Shown here piece after piece: positions 18,668 to 28,238 of a stretch of DNA of 64,000 nt. Numbering within the stretch: the stretch's first letter is position 1; each line of letters opens with the position of its first letter. The stretch is taken from assembly GCF_010729895.1 (NCBI RefSeq), contig NZ_AP022612.1, forward strand, positions 1 to 64,000. Reading direction: 5' to 3'. The notes under the pieces are model-generated. The model worked only from the letters and a program-made list of their open reading frames with translations. It did no database searches and had not been told where the DNA came from. Source of the stretch: Mycolicibacterium confluentis (lineage in GTDB: Bacteria > Actinomycetota > Actinomycetes > Mycobacteriales > Mycobacteriaceae). Made by a program: the position numbers and the translations under genes.

Positions 18668-18985
18668 ATGGGCACGGTCGAGGCCGCGCTGGCGTTGGCC
18701 GCGCTGGTGGTTGTCACGGTGTTGTGCGTCAGTGGTGTCACGGCGGTCATCGCCGGCGTGCGGTGCACCGACGCAGCGCGGGAGGCAGCCCGGTTGGCGG
18801 CCCGCGGTGATGGGTCGGCGGCCACGGCGACGGCGCTGTCGGTGGCTCCGCCGGGCGCCGAGGTCCATGTGCGTCGTGACGGCGGATTCGTCATCGCGAC
18901 GGTCACGGCGCGGCATGCGCTGCTGCCGGGCATCCCGATCCGAGCGCACGCCGTTGCCGCCGTGGAACCGTCGATGTCGGGGTGA
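18668..18985 (+). CDS. TadE-like pseudopilin
   Basis: This 105-residue protein opens with MGTVEAALALAALVVVTVLC, a TadE-type prepilin helix with Glu at position 5 of the mature form. The rest is a small soluble domain. The ATG at 18668 is used; a non-ATG start just upstream, nearer the pilin stop, is possible because residues SGDAG in frame before it resemble a prepilin leader. It corresponds to Rv3655c. Confidence 0.82.
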   Translation: MGTVEAALALAALVVVTVLCVSGVTAVIAGVRCTDAAREAARLAARGDGSAATATALSVAPPGAEVHVRRDGGFVIATVTARHALLPGIPIRAHAVAAVEPSMSG

Positions 18986-19001
18986 TTCCGGGGCCGCGAG
19001 T

Positions 19002-19307
19002 GTGGCGGCCGCCCTGTTCATGCTCGCGCTGCTGGCCGTGACGATGGCGGGAGCGCAGATCGGTTCGGCGGTGCTGGCGCGGCATCGAGCACAGGCCGCG
19101 GCAGACCTGGCGGCGTTGGCTGCCGCGGGTGCGCTGCCGTCGGGACCCGAGGCCGCCTGCGCGCGGGGCCGGGACGTCGGGGCGGCGATGACGACCGCGG
19201 TGGTGGGCTGTCAGGTGGATGGCCTGGACATCATCGTCAACGTCGAGGCCGCCGCGATCGTCGGTGTCGCGCGGGCTGCGGCGCGCGCCGGGCCGGTCAC
19301 GGAGTAG
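19002..19307 (+). CDS. TadE/Rv3654c-like secreted or pseudopilin protein
   Basis: This 101-residue protein begins with an alanine-rich hydrophobic helix (MAAALFMLALLAVTMAGAQ) and continues ARHRAQAAADLAALAAAGAL, the helicase-secretion-neighbourhood TadE-like pattern. The GTG at 19002 is the best start; an ATG at 19020 would shorten it. In-frame residues GDSGAAS just upstream look like a prepilin leader, so the true start may lie inside the previous gene. It ends 11 nt inside the convergent Rv3651-type gene. It is the last gene of the tad operon. Confidence 0.78.
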   Translation: MAAALFMLALLAVTMAGAQIGSAVLARHRAQAAADLAALAAAGALPSGPEAACARGRDVGAAMTTAVVGCQVDGLDIIVNVEAAAIVGVARAAARAGPVTE

Positions 19308-19932
19308 AAGCGCGCCAGTTCATCGCCCGTGCGATGCGGTGCTGCGCTCCGCCCTCGACGCGTTCGAGGTTGACCCGGACCACGAAGCCGACCGATATGG
19401 GCTTGCCCTCCTGGTCGGCGACGTTCCAGACGTTGCAGTACGTGGTGCCCGGTGCGGCCTCGCCAGCCCGGGCCAGGGCCCGTGCCTCCATGGGGCTGAG
19501 GTTGCGGTCGGGCAGGTCATCGACGAACGCGCGGCTTCGGCTGGTGTCGGTGTCGGGATCCAGGCCGCTGTTGAGCAGCGACTGCGCGGTGTCGGTGGCC
19601 AGTCCGGTGGTCAGATTCCAGATCAGCGGCCCGGGCATGGCGCGTTCGGGCGGTTCGGTGTCCTTGGGCCCCACCCAGACATGTACACCGTGCACGGCGC
19701 CGTCGGTCATCCGGACCGGTTCGGTGCAGATCACCCGGCTGCCCTTGGGGTTGATGCTCGCCAGGCTGGTACCTGAGGCGACGGTCTCGGTGATGGCAGT
19801 CTGGATGGCCGCGAGATACGGACTGCGCCGCAGCACAGACCGGATCGGGACGAGCTCGGCCAACTCACGTCCCCGCGCGACGACGGCGGGTTCGCTGCCC
19901 AGCGTCTCCACCAGCAGCCAATCATGGCCCAT
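19297..19932 (-). CDS. Rv3651-type PAS-like protein, short form
   Basis: This 211-residue protein closely follows the N-terminal part of Rv3651 as I remember it: MGHDWLLVETLG, RSPYLAAIQTAI, GVHVWVGP, GPLIWNLTTG and IARAMNWR are shared landmarks. Rv3651 itself is about 345 residues; here the chain stops soon after IARAMNWR, inside the tail of the tad operon. The C-terminal part is therefore missing, either as a natural short paralogue or by loss. The family has a PAS-like fold and no assigned enzyme activity. The ATG at 19932 opens the conserved N-terminus. Confidence 0.8.
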   Translation of the reverse strand: MGHDWLLVETLGSEPAVVARGRELAELVPIRSVLRRSPYLAAIQTAITETVASGTSLASINPKGSRVICTEPVRMTDGAVHGVHVWVGPKDTEPPERAMPGPLIWNLTTGLATDTAQSLLNSGLDPDTDTSRSRAFVDDLPDRNLSPMEARALARAGEAAPGTTYCNVWNVADQEGKPISVGFVVRVNLERVEGGAQHRIARAMNWRASTP

Positions 19933-20167
19933 ATCGGCTGATCTTACTGAGCGGGGACAAACGCGTGCGAAGCGGCGCTCAGCAACGGCCTCATGGCGGG
20001 TTGGCCGGTGTCAGACGCTTGTAATGTTTCGCCAGCAATGTTGGGCGGTTGCACAGCGTCGGTGGTAGCGGTACGTTCGGAGGACGCTCGGTCGCCCCGA
20101 TCACGCGTGTCGGCCGGAGCGTTTGGTGTTGGCCGCCCCTGGGGGCGATCGTTTGAGGGGTCGGTCG

Positions 20168-22498
20168 TTACCCCAGTCGGGCCAGCACGGTGCGCAGCAC
20201 CCTGACCGCACCGGGCTTGTCCAACGGGTCGTTTCCATTGCCGCATTTCGGCGACTGCACACACGACGGGCAACCCTGCGGGCATTCGCACGCCTCGATC
20301 GCGTCCGCCGTGGCGCCCAGCCACGTCGCGGCCTGCCGGAACCCGCGCTCGGCGAACCCGGCGCCCCCGGGATGGCCGTCGTAGACGAAGACCGTGGGCA
20401 GTCCGTCCTCGGGCCCGATCGGAGTCGACAGTCCGCCGATGTCCCCGCGGTCACAACTGGCCACCAACGGCAGCAGGCCGATCGCCGCATGCTCGGCGGC
20501 GTGCAGTGCCCCCGGTGTGCCCAAGGTTTCGATTCCGTTCTCCGCCAACAGTTCCGGAGTGATCGAGTACATCACCGCCACGGTCGACAACGTCTGGGTG
20601 GGCATCGTCAACTCGACGAAGTCGATGACCTCACCGGCCATGGTGCGGCGCAGATACCCGATCACGGTGTGGGAGACGTCGACAGGCACCAACCCCAGGG
20701 TGACCTCGCCCAGGTCGACGCGCTCACCCTCTCCGGTCACCGCGATGTCGGTGCGTTCCCGGGCGTAGGTGGTGTAGCCGGGGTCCTCGGCGTGCACGAA
20801 CGCCACCGCGTCCTCAAGCTGCAGGGCGTCGACGACGTAGGTCTCACCCTGGTGCAGGTACACCGCACCGGGATGCACTGTCGCTGGCGCCTGGCCCGCG
20901 CCGACACCGCCGAGCAGGCGCCCGGTCTCGGACTCGACGATTGCGACCTGCCCGCCGGCCCCGCGGATGTCGACGACGGGATGCGGATCCACATCCGGCG
21001 CGGGGAAGTATCGCCCCGACCGATGTCGTAACAGGCCGTCGTCCACCAGCGACTCGGCCACCATTTCGGCGTTCCAGGTCCGCACCTCGGCGTCCTCGAG
21101 CGGCAGTTCAGTGGCCGCGCACAGCAGTTGCGGCCCCAGCACGTAGGGATTGGTCGGGTCGATCACTACACGTTCGATGGGTCGGTCCAGCAGCGCCGCC
21201 GGATGGTGCACCAGATAGGTGTCGAGCGGGTCGTCGCGCGCGATGAGCACGATCAGCGCGCCCTGCCCCCGCCGCCCGGACCTGCCGCCCTGCTGCCAGA
21301 ACGACGCCACGGTGCCCGGAAAACCGGCCAGCACGACGGCGTCCAACCCGGCGATGTCGACGCCGAGTTCGAGCGCGTTGGTGGTGGCCACCCCCAGCAG
21401 TTCACCCTCGGCCAGGGCCCGTTCCAGCACGCGCCGGTCCTCGGCGAGATATCCCGCGCGGTACGACGCGACGCGATCGACCAGGTGCGGCGCGCGCTCC
21501 TCGAGCCGAGACCGGGCGCTGAGCGCGGTCAGTTCGGCGCCGCGGCGCGACCGCACGAACGCCAGGGTCCGCGCGCCCTCGGCGACCAGGTCGGCCATCA
21601 CGCGCGCGGCCTCCGAACCGGCGGTCCGGCGCACGGGAGCGCCGTGTTCCCCGGTGACGTCGGTGCGCAATGGTGGCTCCCACAGCGCGACGGTCCGCTC
21701 GCCCTGCGGTGAACCGTCCTCGGTCACCTCGACGACGGCCTGCCCGACCAACTCCGAGGCCGTCTCGCCTGGCGAGGCGGTGGTGGCGCTGGCGAAGATG
21801 ACGGTCGGGGCGCCCCCATACCGCGCGCACAACCGCAACAGGCGCCGCAGCACCATCGCCACGTTCGACCCGAACACGCCGCGGTAGTAGTGGCATTCGT
21901 CGACCACGATGTAGCGCAGGCCGCGCAGGAACACCGCCCACCGCGCGTGATTGCGCAGCATCGACAGGTGGATCATGTCCGGGTTGGAGAACAGCCACCG
22001 CGACCGCTCCCGCGCGAACCGGCGGATCTCGCTGGGGGTGTCCCCGTCGTAGGCGGTCGGGCCCACATCGGCCAGGCGCGGTATCTGCGTGGTCAGCGCA
22101 TGCGCTGCGCGCAGCTGGTCATGCCCCAGGGCTTTCGTCGGCGACAGGTACAGCGCACGGGCCCGCGGATCCTGCGCCAGGGCGGTCAGGATCGGCACCT
22201 GATAGGCCAGCGACTTCCCCGATGCGGTGCCGGTGGCCACCACGACGTGCCTGCCGTCGTGGGCGTGCTGGGCCGTCGTGGCCTGATGCGACCACAGCGC
22301 CCGCACTCCGCGCTCGGTGAACGCGGCCACGACGTCGGGGTCGACCCAGTCCGGCCAGGGCGCGGTCATACCGCTTCGAGCAGGCAGTTCGGCGATGTGC
22401 CGGATGGGATCGTCGACCACGCCGACGGGGGCTCCGGCGGGGCTTCCGCTGCCCGAAAGGGCCGCAGCGAGCAGTTCGCTGCCGAAATTCGCCGTCAC
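20168..22498 (-). CDS. mrfA: superfamily 2 DNA helicase, MrfA/SftH type
   Basis: This 776-residue helicase has motif I ATGTASGKS, motif Ia SPTKALGHDQ, motif II VVDECH (DECH box), motif III FASATT, and motifs IV-VI in ATTNALELGVDIAGLD and QQGGRSGRRGQG. After the RecA-like pair comes a DUF1998-type C-terminal domain with the zinc cysteines CECPQGCPSC and CGNG. M. smegmatis SftH is a 3'-5' translocase of this clade, and B. subtilis MrfA works in mitomycin-lesion repair. It corresponds to Rv3649. It is divergent from cspA. Confidence 0.94.
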   Translation of the reverse strand: MTANFGSELLAAALSGSGSPAGAPVGVVDDPIRHIAELPARSGMTAPWPDWVDPDVVAAFTERGVRALWSHQATTAQHAHDGRHVVVATGTASGKSLAYQVPILTALAQDPRARALYLSPTKALGHDQLRAAHALTTQIPRLADVGPTAYDGDTPSEIRRFARERSRWLFSNPDMIHLSMLRNHARWAVFLRGLRYIVVDECHYYRGVFGSNVAMVLRRLLRLCARYGGAPTVIFASATTASPGETASELVGQAVVEVTEDGSPQGERTVALWEPPLRTDVTGEHGAPVRRTAGSEAARVMADLVAEGARTLAFVRSRRGAELTALSARSRLEERAPHLVDRVASYRAGYLAEDRRVLERALAEGELLGVATTNALELGVDIAGLDAVVLAGFPGTVASFWQQGGRSGRRGQGALIVLIARDDPLDTYLVHHPAALLDRPIERVVIDPTNPYVLGPQLLCAATELPLEDAEVRTWNAEMVAESLVDDGLLRHRSGRYFPAPDVDPHPVVDIRGAGGQVAIVESETGRLLGGVGAGQAPATVHPGAVYLHQGETYVVDALQLEDAVAFVHAEDPGYTTYARERTDIAVTGEGERVDLGEVTLGLVPVDVSHTVIGYLRRTMAGEVIDFVELTMPTQTLSTVAVMYSITPELLAENGIETLGTPGALHAAEHAAIGLLPLVASCDRGDIGGLSTPIGPEDGLPTVFVYDGHPGGAGFAERGFRQAATWLGATADAIEACECPQGCPSCVQSPKCGNGNDPLDKPGAVRVLRTVLARLG

Positions 22499-22715
22499 AT
22501 CCGTAATTGTTCACCAGAACGTTGCAACGAGACTGTCGCGGACGCTCTGATCATGATTTGATGTGGGTGGTCGCAGCTTCTGTGTGGTGTGCAACGCTCT
22601 CGCAGGATCGACGTTGCGGTCGCGGTTCCTGCGAGGGATGTGCGGTCACAACGGGCCCGGTGTTCCGCAACGGTGGTGCACCGCACCCGGTAGGAAAGTA
22701 AGGAAAGATCGGAAG

Positions 22716-22919
22716 ATGCCACAGGGAACTGTGAAGTGGTTCAACGCGGAAAAGGGCTTCGGCTTTATTGCTCCCGAGGACGGCTCCGCTGACGTGTTCG
22801 TCCACTACACGGAGATTCAGGGTTCGGGCTTCCGCACCCTCGAGGAGAACCAGCGCGTCGAGTTTGAGGTCGGCCAGAGCCCCAAGGGGCCGCAGGCAAC
22901 CGGCGTGCGCGCCGTCTGA
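22716..22919 (+). CDS. cspA: cold shock protein
   Basis: This 67-residue CSD protein binds single-stranded RNA. RNP1 (KGFGFI) and RNP2 (VFVHY) are intact. The ATG at 22716 follows GGAAG; the in-frame open frame extends upstream without homology. The 217-bp gap to the helicase gene leaves room for a long 5' untranslated leader, as is usual for csp genes. A strong terminator follows. It corresponds to Rv3648c. Confidence 0.97.
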   Translation: MPQGTVKWFNAEKGFGFIAPEDGSADVFVHYTEIQGSGFRTLEENQRVEFEVGQSPKGPQATGVRAV

Positions 22920-22937
22920 GTTTCAACTGACAACAAG

Positions 22938-22971
22938 CGTCCCGGGCGGTTCCTACCGCCCGGGACGTTTT
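22938..22971 (+). terminator. intrinsic terminator of cspA
   Basis: A perfect 12-bp stem (CGTCCCGGGCGG, 22938-22949, with CCGCCCGGGACG, 22956-22967) encloses a 6-nt loop, followed by TTTTGT. It is the clearest L-shaped terminator in the window. Confidence 0.93.
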
Positions 22972-22979
22972 GTCTGCCT

Positions 22980-22985
22980 TAGTGT
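22980..22985 (+). promoter_or_regulatory. -10 hexamer TAGTGT, predicts leaderless mRNA for Rv3647c-type gene
   Basis: TAGTGT ends 6 nt before the GTG start at 22992, so transcription is expected to begin at or next to the start codon. It lies immediately after the cspA terminator, giving the next gene its own promoter. Confidence 0.55.
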
Positions 22986-22991
22986 CGTGTC

Positions 22992-23591
22992 GTGAGCCAG
23001 TTGTCCTTCTTCTCTGCGGAGTCGGTGCCGCCTGCGGTCGCCGATCTCTCGGGGATGCTGGCTGCGTCGGGACAGATCGTGCTCGTGGCTGCCCCGGCGG
23101 GGTCGCAGGGCGTCGCCGCGCGCCTGTCGGTGGTGGTGGATCGGCCGTGGCGGGCGACGGGTCTGGCCGAGATGATCGAGGACGCCGGACTGCAACCGGA
23201 GATCGCCCGCACCGACGAGGACACGCCCCTGGTGCGCACCGGTGTCGAACCGCGCCTGGTCGTCATGGCCCGCGAGTGGACCCGGGGTGCGGTCAAGACC
23301 GTGCCGGAGGACTGGTTGCCGGGGTCGCGCGAACTGCGCGCCTGGACGCTGGCGGCCGGATACACCGACGGCGACCGGTATCTGCTGGGTCTGGACCCGC
23401 ACGCGCCCGACACGCATTCGCCGCTCGCCTCGGCGTTGATGCGGGTGGGAATCGCACCCACTCTGATTGGAACTCGCGGAACCCGGCCGGCGTTGCGGAT
23501 CAGCGGCCGTCGACGCCTGTTACGCCTGGTAGAGAACGTGGGGGAACCACCTGGTGATGTCGAAGCGTTTTCCCAATGGCCCCGTGTATGA
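22992..23591 (+). CDS. conserved hypothetical protein, Rv3647c type
   Basis: This is a 199-residue soluble protein with no membrane segment and no catalytic motif that I recognise. It alternates beta and alpha elements (GQIVLVAAPAGSQGVAARLSVV; RLVVMAREW; YLLGLDPHAP). It starts with a GTG at 22992 and lacks a Shine-Dalgarno. It sits between cspA and topA in M. tuberculosis as well, so a role linked to DNA or RNA topology is conceivable but unproved. Confidence 0.85.
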   Translation: MSQLSFFSAESVPPAVADLSGMLAASGQIVLVAAPAGSQGVAARLSVVVDRPWRATGLAEMIEDAGLQPEIARTDEDTPLVRTGVEPRLVVMAREWTRGAVKTVPEDWLPGSRELRAWTLAAGYTDGDRYLLGLDPHAPDTHSPLASALMRVGIAPTLIGTRGTRPALRISGRRRLLRLVENVGEPPGDVEAFSQWPRV

Positions 23592-23705
23592 CAATGGTCA
23601 GCGGGGGAGTCAGTTTGCGTCTAGGTGTTCACAATGCAAAATTGGCAGTTGCCCGCAGGGATGGGGGCCTGCATGGCGATCAATGACGTAGGAGCGTAAC
23701 CGCAG

Positions 23706-26504
23706 TTGGCTGGCGATGAGGGCAATGGCAGCGTCCGACGGCTCGTAATTGTCGAGTCGCCCACTAAGGCGCGCAAAATCGCCGGCTATCTGGGCCCCAA
23801 CTACATCGTTGAGTCGTCGCGAGGGCACATCCGTGACCTGCCGCGCGCCGCGGCCGACGTGCCCGCGAAGTACAAATCCGAGCCGTGGGCCCGCCTCGGA
23901 GTCAACGTGGACGCCGACTTCGAACCGCTCTACATCGTCAGCCCGGACAAGAAGGGCACCGTCACCGAGCTCAAGGGCCTGCTCAAGGACGTCGACGAGC
24001 TCTATCTGGCGACGGACGGTGACCGCGAGGGTGAGGCCATCGCCTGGCACCTGCTGGAGACGCTGAAGCCCCGCGTCCCGGTCAAGCGCATGGTGTTCCA
24101 CGAGATCACCGAGCCCGCGATCCGTGCGGCCGCCGAGAACCCGCGCGAACTGGACATCGACCTGGTGGACGCGCAGGAGACCCGGCGCATCCTGGACCGC
24201 CTCTACGGCTACGAGGTCTCACCCGTGCTGTGGAAGAAGGTGGCCCCGAAGCTGAGCGCTGGCCGCGTGCAGTCGGTCGCGACGCGCATCATCGTGCAGC
24301 GCGAACGCGAGCGCATGGCCTTCCGCAGTGCGACGTACTGGGACATCGTCGCCGAACTCGACGCCAGCGTCTCCGACCCGACCGCTGCGCCGCCGGTCTT
24401 CACCGCGCGCCTTGTCAACGTCGACGGTCAACGCGTGGCCACGGGCCGCGACTTCGACTCCCTCGGGACGGTCAAGAAGCCCGCCGAGGTCGTGGTGCTC
24501 GACGAGTCCAGTGCGGGTGCGCTGGTCGCCGGGCTGCGCGGCGCGTCGCTGTCGGTGGCGTCGGTCGAGGACAAGCCCTACACCCGTCGGCCGTACCCGC
24601 CGTTCATGACCTCGACGCTGCAGCAGGAGGCCGGCCGCAAGCTGCGCTTCTCCTCGGAGCGCACGATGAGCATCGCGCAGCGGCTGTACGAGAACGGCTA
24701 CATCACGTATATGCGTACCGACTCGACGACGCTGTCGGAGTCGGCCATCAACGCGGCCCGCAACCAGGCCCGTCAGCTCTACGGCGAGGACTACGTCTAC
24801 CCGACGGCCCGCCAGTACACCCGCAAGGTCAAGAACGCCCAGGAGGCACACGAGGCCATCCGCCCGGCGGGTGACACGTTCGCGACGCCGGACGCGGTGC
24901 GGCGCGAGTTGGACAACGACGAGTTCCGGCTGTACGAGCTGATCTGGCAGCGCACCGTCGCCTCGCAGATGGCCGACGCGCGCGGCACCACCTTGAGCCT
25001 GCGGATCAGCGGCCAGGCCGAGTCGGGCCAGCAGGTCACGTTCGCCGCGAGCGGTCGCACCATCACGTTCCCCGGCTTCCTGAAGGCCTACGTCGAGACC
25101 GTCGACGAACTGGCCGGTGGTGAGGCCGACGACGCCGAGCGGCGACTCCCGAACCTGCGGCAGGGCCAGCAGGTCCGGGCCGAGAACCTGACCCCCGACG
25201 GGCACGCCACCAATCCGCCGGCCCGCTACACCGAGGCCTCGCTGATCAAGGCGCTCGAAGAACTGGGCATCGGGCGGCCGTCGACGTACTCGTCGATCAT
25301 CAAAACCATTCAGGACCGCGGCTACGTGCACAAGAAGGGCAGCGCGCTGGTGCCGTCCTGGGTGGCGTTCGCAGTGATCGGCCTTCTGGAACAGCATTTC
25401 GCGCGGTTGGTCGACTATGACTTCACCGCGGCCATGGAGGACGAACTCGACGAGATCGCGTCCGGTTCGGAGCGGCGCACCAACTGGCTGTCGAACTTCT
25501 ACTTCGGCGGCGAGCACGGCGTCGAGGGTTCGATCGCGCGCTCCGGCGGCCTCAAGCAGCTGGTGGGCGGCAACCTCGAAGGCATCGACGCGCGAGAAGT
25601 CAACTCCATCAAGCTGTTCGACGACAGCGAGGGCCGCGCGATCAACGTCCGGGTCGGCCGCAACGGCCCGTACCTGGAGCGCATGGTCACCGGTGAGGAC
25701 GGCGAACCGACCCCTCAGCGGGCCAACCTCAACGACGACCTGACCCCCGACGAGCTGACGCTTGAGCTGGCCGAGAAGCTGTTCGCCACCCCGCAGGGCG
25801 GCCGCAGCCTGGGCATCGACCCGGAGACCGGACACGAAATCGTCGCCAAGGACGGCAGATTCGGCCCGTTCGTCACCGAGGTGCTGCCTGAACCGCCCGA
25901 CGACGGCGAAGCGGGCACCCCGGCCAAGAAGGGTAAGAAGCCGACGGGTCCGAAACCGCGCACCGGTTCACTGCTGCGCTCGATGGACCTCGAGACCGTG
26001 ACGCTCGAGGACGCGCTCAAGCTGTTGTCGCTGCCCCGCGTCGTGGGCGTCGACCCGGCCACGAACGAGGAGATCACCGCGCAGAACGGGCGGTACGGCC
26101 CGTACCTCAAGCGCGGCACGGATTCCCGTTCGCTGGCCACCGAGGACCAGATCTTCACGATCGACCTCGATGAGGCGCTCAAGATCTACGCCGAGCCCAA
26201 GCGTCGCGGCCGCCAGGGTGCGGCCACGCCGCCGTTGCGTGAACTCGGCACCGACTCTGTGTCGGGTCAGCCGATGGTGATCAAGGATGGCCGCTTCGGA
26301 CCGTACGTGACCGACGGTGAGACCAACGCGAGCCTGCGCAAGGGTGACGACGTGCTGTCGATCACCGACGAGCGGGCCTCGGAACTCCTTGCTGATCGGC
26401 GTGCCCGCGGTCCGGTGAAGAAGAAGGCGGCCGCCAAGAAGACCGCGGCCAAGAAGGCGCCCGCGAAGAAGGCCGCCAAGAAGGCGCCCGCGAAAAAGGC
26501 CTGA
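23706..26504 (+). CDS. topA: DNA topoisomerase I
   Basis: This 932-residue type IA topoisomerase relaxes negative supercoils. The TOPRIM domain contains VIVESPTKA and the acidic triad TDGDREGE (about 104-110). The catalytic tyrosine is Tyr335 in YMRTDST. Instead of zinc fingers, the C-terminus has mycobacterial repeated domains (each with GRFGPFV/GRYGPYL) and a lysine-rich tail (KKKAAAKKTAAKK...). The start is the TTG at 23706, with TAGGAG upstream and a conserved N-terminus. It is the sole relaxing topoisomerase of mycobacteria and is essential. It corresponds to Rv3646c. Confidence 0.97.
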   Translation: MAGDEGNGSVRRLVIVESPTKARKIAGYLGPNYIVESSRGHIRDLPRAAADVPAKYKSEPWARLGVNVDADFEPLYIVSPDKKGTVTELKGLLKDVDELYLATDGDREGEAIAWHLLETLKPRVPVKRMVFHEITEPAIRAAAENPRELDIDLVDAQETRRILDRLYGYEVSPVLWKKVAPKLSAGRVQSVATRIIVQRERERMAFRSATYWDIVAELDASVSDPTAAPPVFTARLVNVDGQRVATGRDFDSLGTVKKPAEVVVLDESSAGALVAGLRGASLSVASVEDKPYTRRPYPPFMTSTLQQEAGRKLRFSSERTMSIAQRLYENGYITYMRTDSTTLSESAINAARNQARQLYGEDYVYPTARQYTRKVKNAQEAHEAIRPAGDTFATPDAVRRELDNDEFRLYELIWQRTVASQMADARGTTLSLRISGQAESGQQVTFAASGRTITFPGFLKAYVETVDELAGGEADDAERRLPNLRQGQQVRAENLTPDGHATNPPARYTEASLIKALEELGIGRPSTYSSIIKTIQDRGYVHKKGSALVPSWVAFAVIGLLEQHFARLVDYDFTAAMEDELDEIASGSERRTNWLSNFYFGGEHGVEGSIARSGGLKQLVGGNLEGIDAREVNSIKLFDDSEGRAINVRVGRNGPYLERMVTGEDGEPTPQRANLNDDLTPDELTLELAEKLFATPQGGRSLGIDPETGHEIVAKDGRFGPFVTEVLPEPPDDGEAGTPAKKGKKPTGPKPRTGSLLRSMDLETVTLEDALKLLSLPRVVGVDPATNEEITAQNGRYGPYLKRGTDSRSLATEDQIFTIDLDEALKIYAEPKRRGRQGAATPPLRELGTDSVSGQPMVIKDGRFGPYVTDGETNASLRKGDDVLSITDERASELLADRRARGPVKKKAAAKKTAAKKAPAKKAAKKAPAKKA

Positions 26505-26512
26505 GCCGCGAC

Positions 26513-26534
26513 AGGTCTGAGCTGAATCAGACCT
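26513..26534. terminator. hairpin between topA and the cyclase gene
   Basis: AGGTCTGA (26513-26520) pairs perfectly with TCAGACCT (26527-26534) across a 6-nt loop. There is no U-run. It lies between two converging genes 40 bp apart and probably ends both transcripts. Confidence 0.65.
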
Positions 26535-26544
26535 CGACGTTGAA

Positions 26545-28188
26545 TCAAGCCTCGACCGAGGGAACCTCCGACTTCGACAACCCTTCGGGCACCGCAAGAT
26601 TGATGGGCCGGGCCAGCTGGGTCGGGGCGATGCGTCCGCGCAGTTCGACGATCTCGCCGACGTCCCAGCACAGCGCCTCGGCATCGATGGCGTCGCTGAC
26701 GGCCTTGGCCGACGCCAGCACGTGGCCGGATTCGAGCTTGGCCAGTTCCGTCAGGCGTGCGGCCTCGTTGACCGGGTCACCGATCACGGTGTACTCGAAG
26801 CGGGCCTGCGCGCCGATGTGTCCGGCGATCGCGCGGCCGGCCGACACTCCGATGCCGAACTCGGCGTCACCGAGCACCGGCAGCAGGTTGTCGTGCAGTT
26901 CGCGCGCGGCGGCCAGGGCCGCGGCGGGGGCGTCCGGATGCTCGATCGGGGCGCCGAAGATACACAGCGCCGCGTCGCCCTGGAACTTGTTGACGAATCC
27001 GCCGTGGCGGGCGACGACGTCGACGACCACCCGGAAGAACTCGTTGAGCAGGCTGACGACCTCGCCGGGCGGACGCGTCGCCGCCAGGTGCGTCGAGCCC
27101 ACCAGGTCGACGAACAGCACCGCGACGTCGCGCTCCTGGCCGCCCAACTCGGTGCCGCGCTCCAGGGCGCGGCGGGCCACGTCCTCACCGACGTAACGGC
27201 CGAACAGGTCGCGCAGGCGCTGCCGCTCCGACAGGTCGCGCACCATGTCGTTGAAGCCGGCCTGCAGCAGGCCCAGTTCGCTTGCGTCGTAGATCTGCAT
27301 GTGCGCGTTGTAGTTGCCACGCTGCACCTCGCCGAGCGCCCACCGCAGCTGACGCAGCGGATCGGCGATCGACATCGCCACCAGAACCGTGCCCGCAAAG
27401 CCGATCCCCAGGGCGGCCAGGGCCATCAGCAGGATCGGGGTGACCAGCTGATCGGCCGAGGCCCGCAGGAAGGAGTATCTGCTGGCCACCACCGCGAGCA
27501 CGATCGCCAGCAGCGGGACACCGGTGCTCAGCACCCAGGTCAGGACTTGGCGCAGGATCACGCCGGGCGCGCTGAAGTTCTCCGGCACACCGCCGCGCAG
27601 CGCCGCGACCGCCACGGGGCGCAGCACGCGTTCGGACTGCAGGTAGCCGATGATGGCGGTGGCGGTGGCGCCCAGCCCCGTGGCCACCGCCAGGACCGGC
27701 GCGGAATGACCTGCCACGGGCCAACTCGCGGCGATGAACACGAACGCGCCCAGCAGCCAGTTGGTCAGGCTGATGGCCGTGCGGTAGATCGGCATCCGCA
27801 GGGCGCGCGTGCGCGCCAACTCGGTGGCCTCCGGGTCGGAGTCGGTCAGCAGGCCGTCGCGGCGCTGCCACCGGAACACCGGCACCAGCAGGCGCAGGCT
27901 GACGAACGCGCCGATCGCGAACGACACCAGAAGGTAGGCCAGGAAGATCGCAAGGTTGAGCCGGGGCAGATCCTGGAGTTGGATGCGTTCCTGCGGCGGC
28001 AGTCCGAACCGCAGGAAGCCGAGGACGAACAGCGCGCCGATGATGTCGGCCTGGACCATGCCGAGCGTGAAGACCGGCCACGGGGTACGCACCACCCAGC
28101 GGACGAATGCGCTGATCCGTCCGCGCGGCGCCTCCCCGGTGGTCACCCGATTACCGTATCGGTCAAGGCCGACCAATCCGAACCCCAC
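26545..28188 (-). CDS. membrane adenylate cyclase with HAMP domain, Rv3645 type
   Basis: This 547-residue class III cyclase makes cAMP. Six hydrophobic segments occupy residues 30-290, followed by a HAMP linker (SIADPLRQLRWALGEVQRGNY) and the cyclase domain. Metal-binding aspartates lie in VLFVDLVGST and the following GD of KFQGDAAL; the lysine of NKFQGD and NEAARL help bind substrate. The upstream end is uncertain: a GTG 39 nt in (MTTGEAPRG) is also possible. Rv3645 is linked to cAMP control of lipid and drug tolerance in M. tuberculosis. It converges with topA and is divergent from holB. Confidence 0.93.
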   Translation of the reverse strand: MGFGLVGLDRYGNRVTTGEAPRGRISAFVRWVVRTPWPVFTLGMVQADIIGALFVLGFLRFGLPPQERIQLQDLPRLNLAIFLAYLLVSFAIGAFVSLRLLVPVFRWQRRDGLLTDSDPEATELARTRALRMPIYRTAISLTNWLLGAFVFIAASWPVAGHSAPVLAVATGLGATATAIIGYLQSERVLRPVAVAALRGGVPENFSAPGVILRQVLTWVLSTGVPLLAIVLAVVASRYSFLRASADQLVTPILLMALAALGIGFAGTVLVAMSIADPLRQLRWALGEVQRGNYNAHMQIYDASELGLLQAGFNDMVRDLSERQRLRDLFGRYVGEDVARRALERGTELGGQERDVAVLFVDLVGSTHLAATRPPGEVVSLLNEFFRVVVDVVARHGGFVNKFQGDAALCIFGAPIEHPDAPAAALAAARELHDNLLPVLGDAEFGIGVSAGRAIAGHIGAQARFEYTVIGDPVNEAARLTELAKLESGHVLASAKAVSDAIDAEALCWDVGEIVELRGRIAPTQLARPINLAVPEGLSKSEVPSVEA

Positions 28189-28225
28189 ATCTCGCCTGTT
28201 GGTCCACCGTGTCGGCCGCGACCAC

Positions 28226-28231
28226 TACTGT
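28226..28231 (+). promoter_or_regulatory. -10 hexamer TACTGT, predicts leaderless holB mRNA
   Basis: TACTGT ends 7 nt before the GTG start codon of holB at 28239, and no Shine-Dalgarno is present. This spacing is the mycobacterial leaderless pattern. Confidence 0.6.
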
Positions 28232-28238
28232 TTGACCG

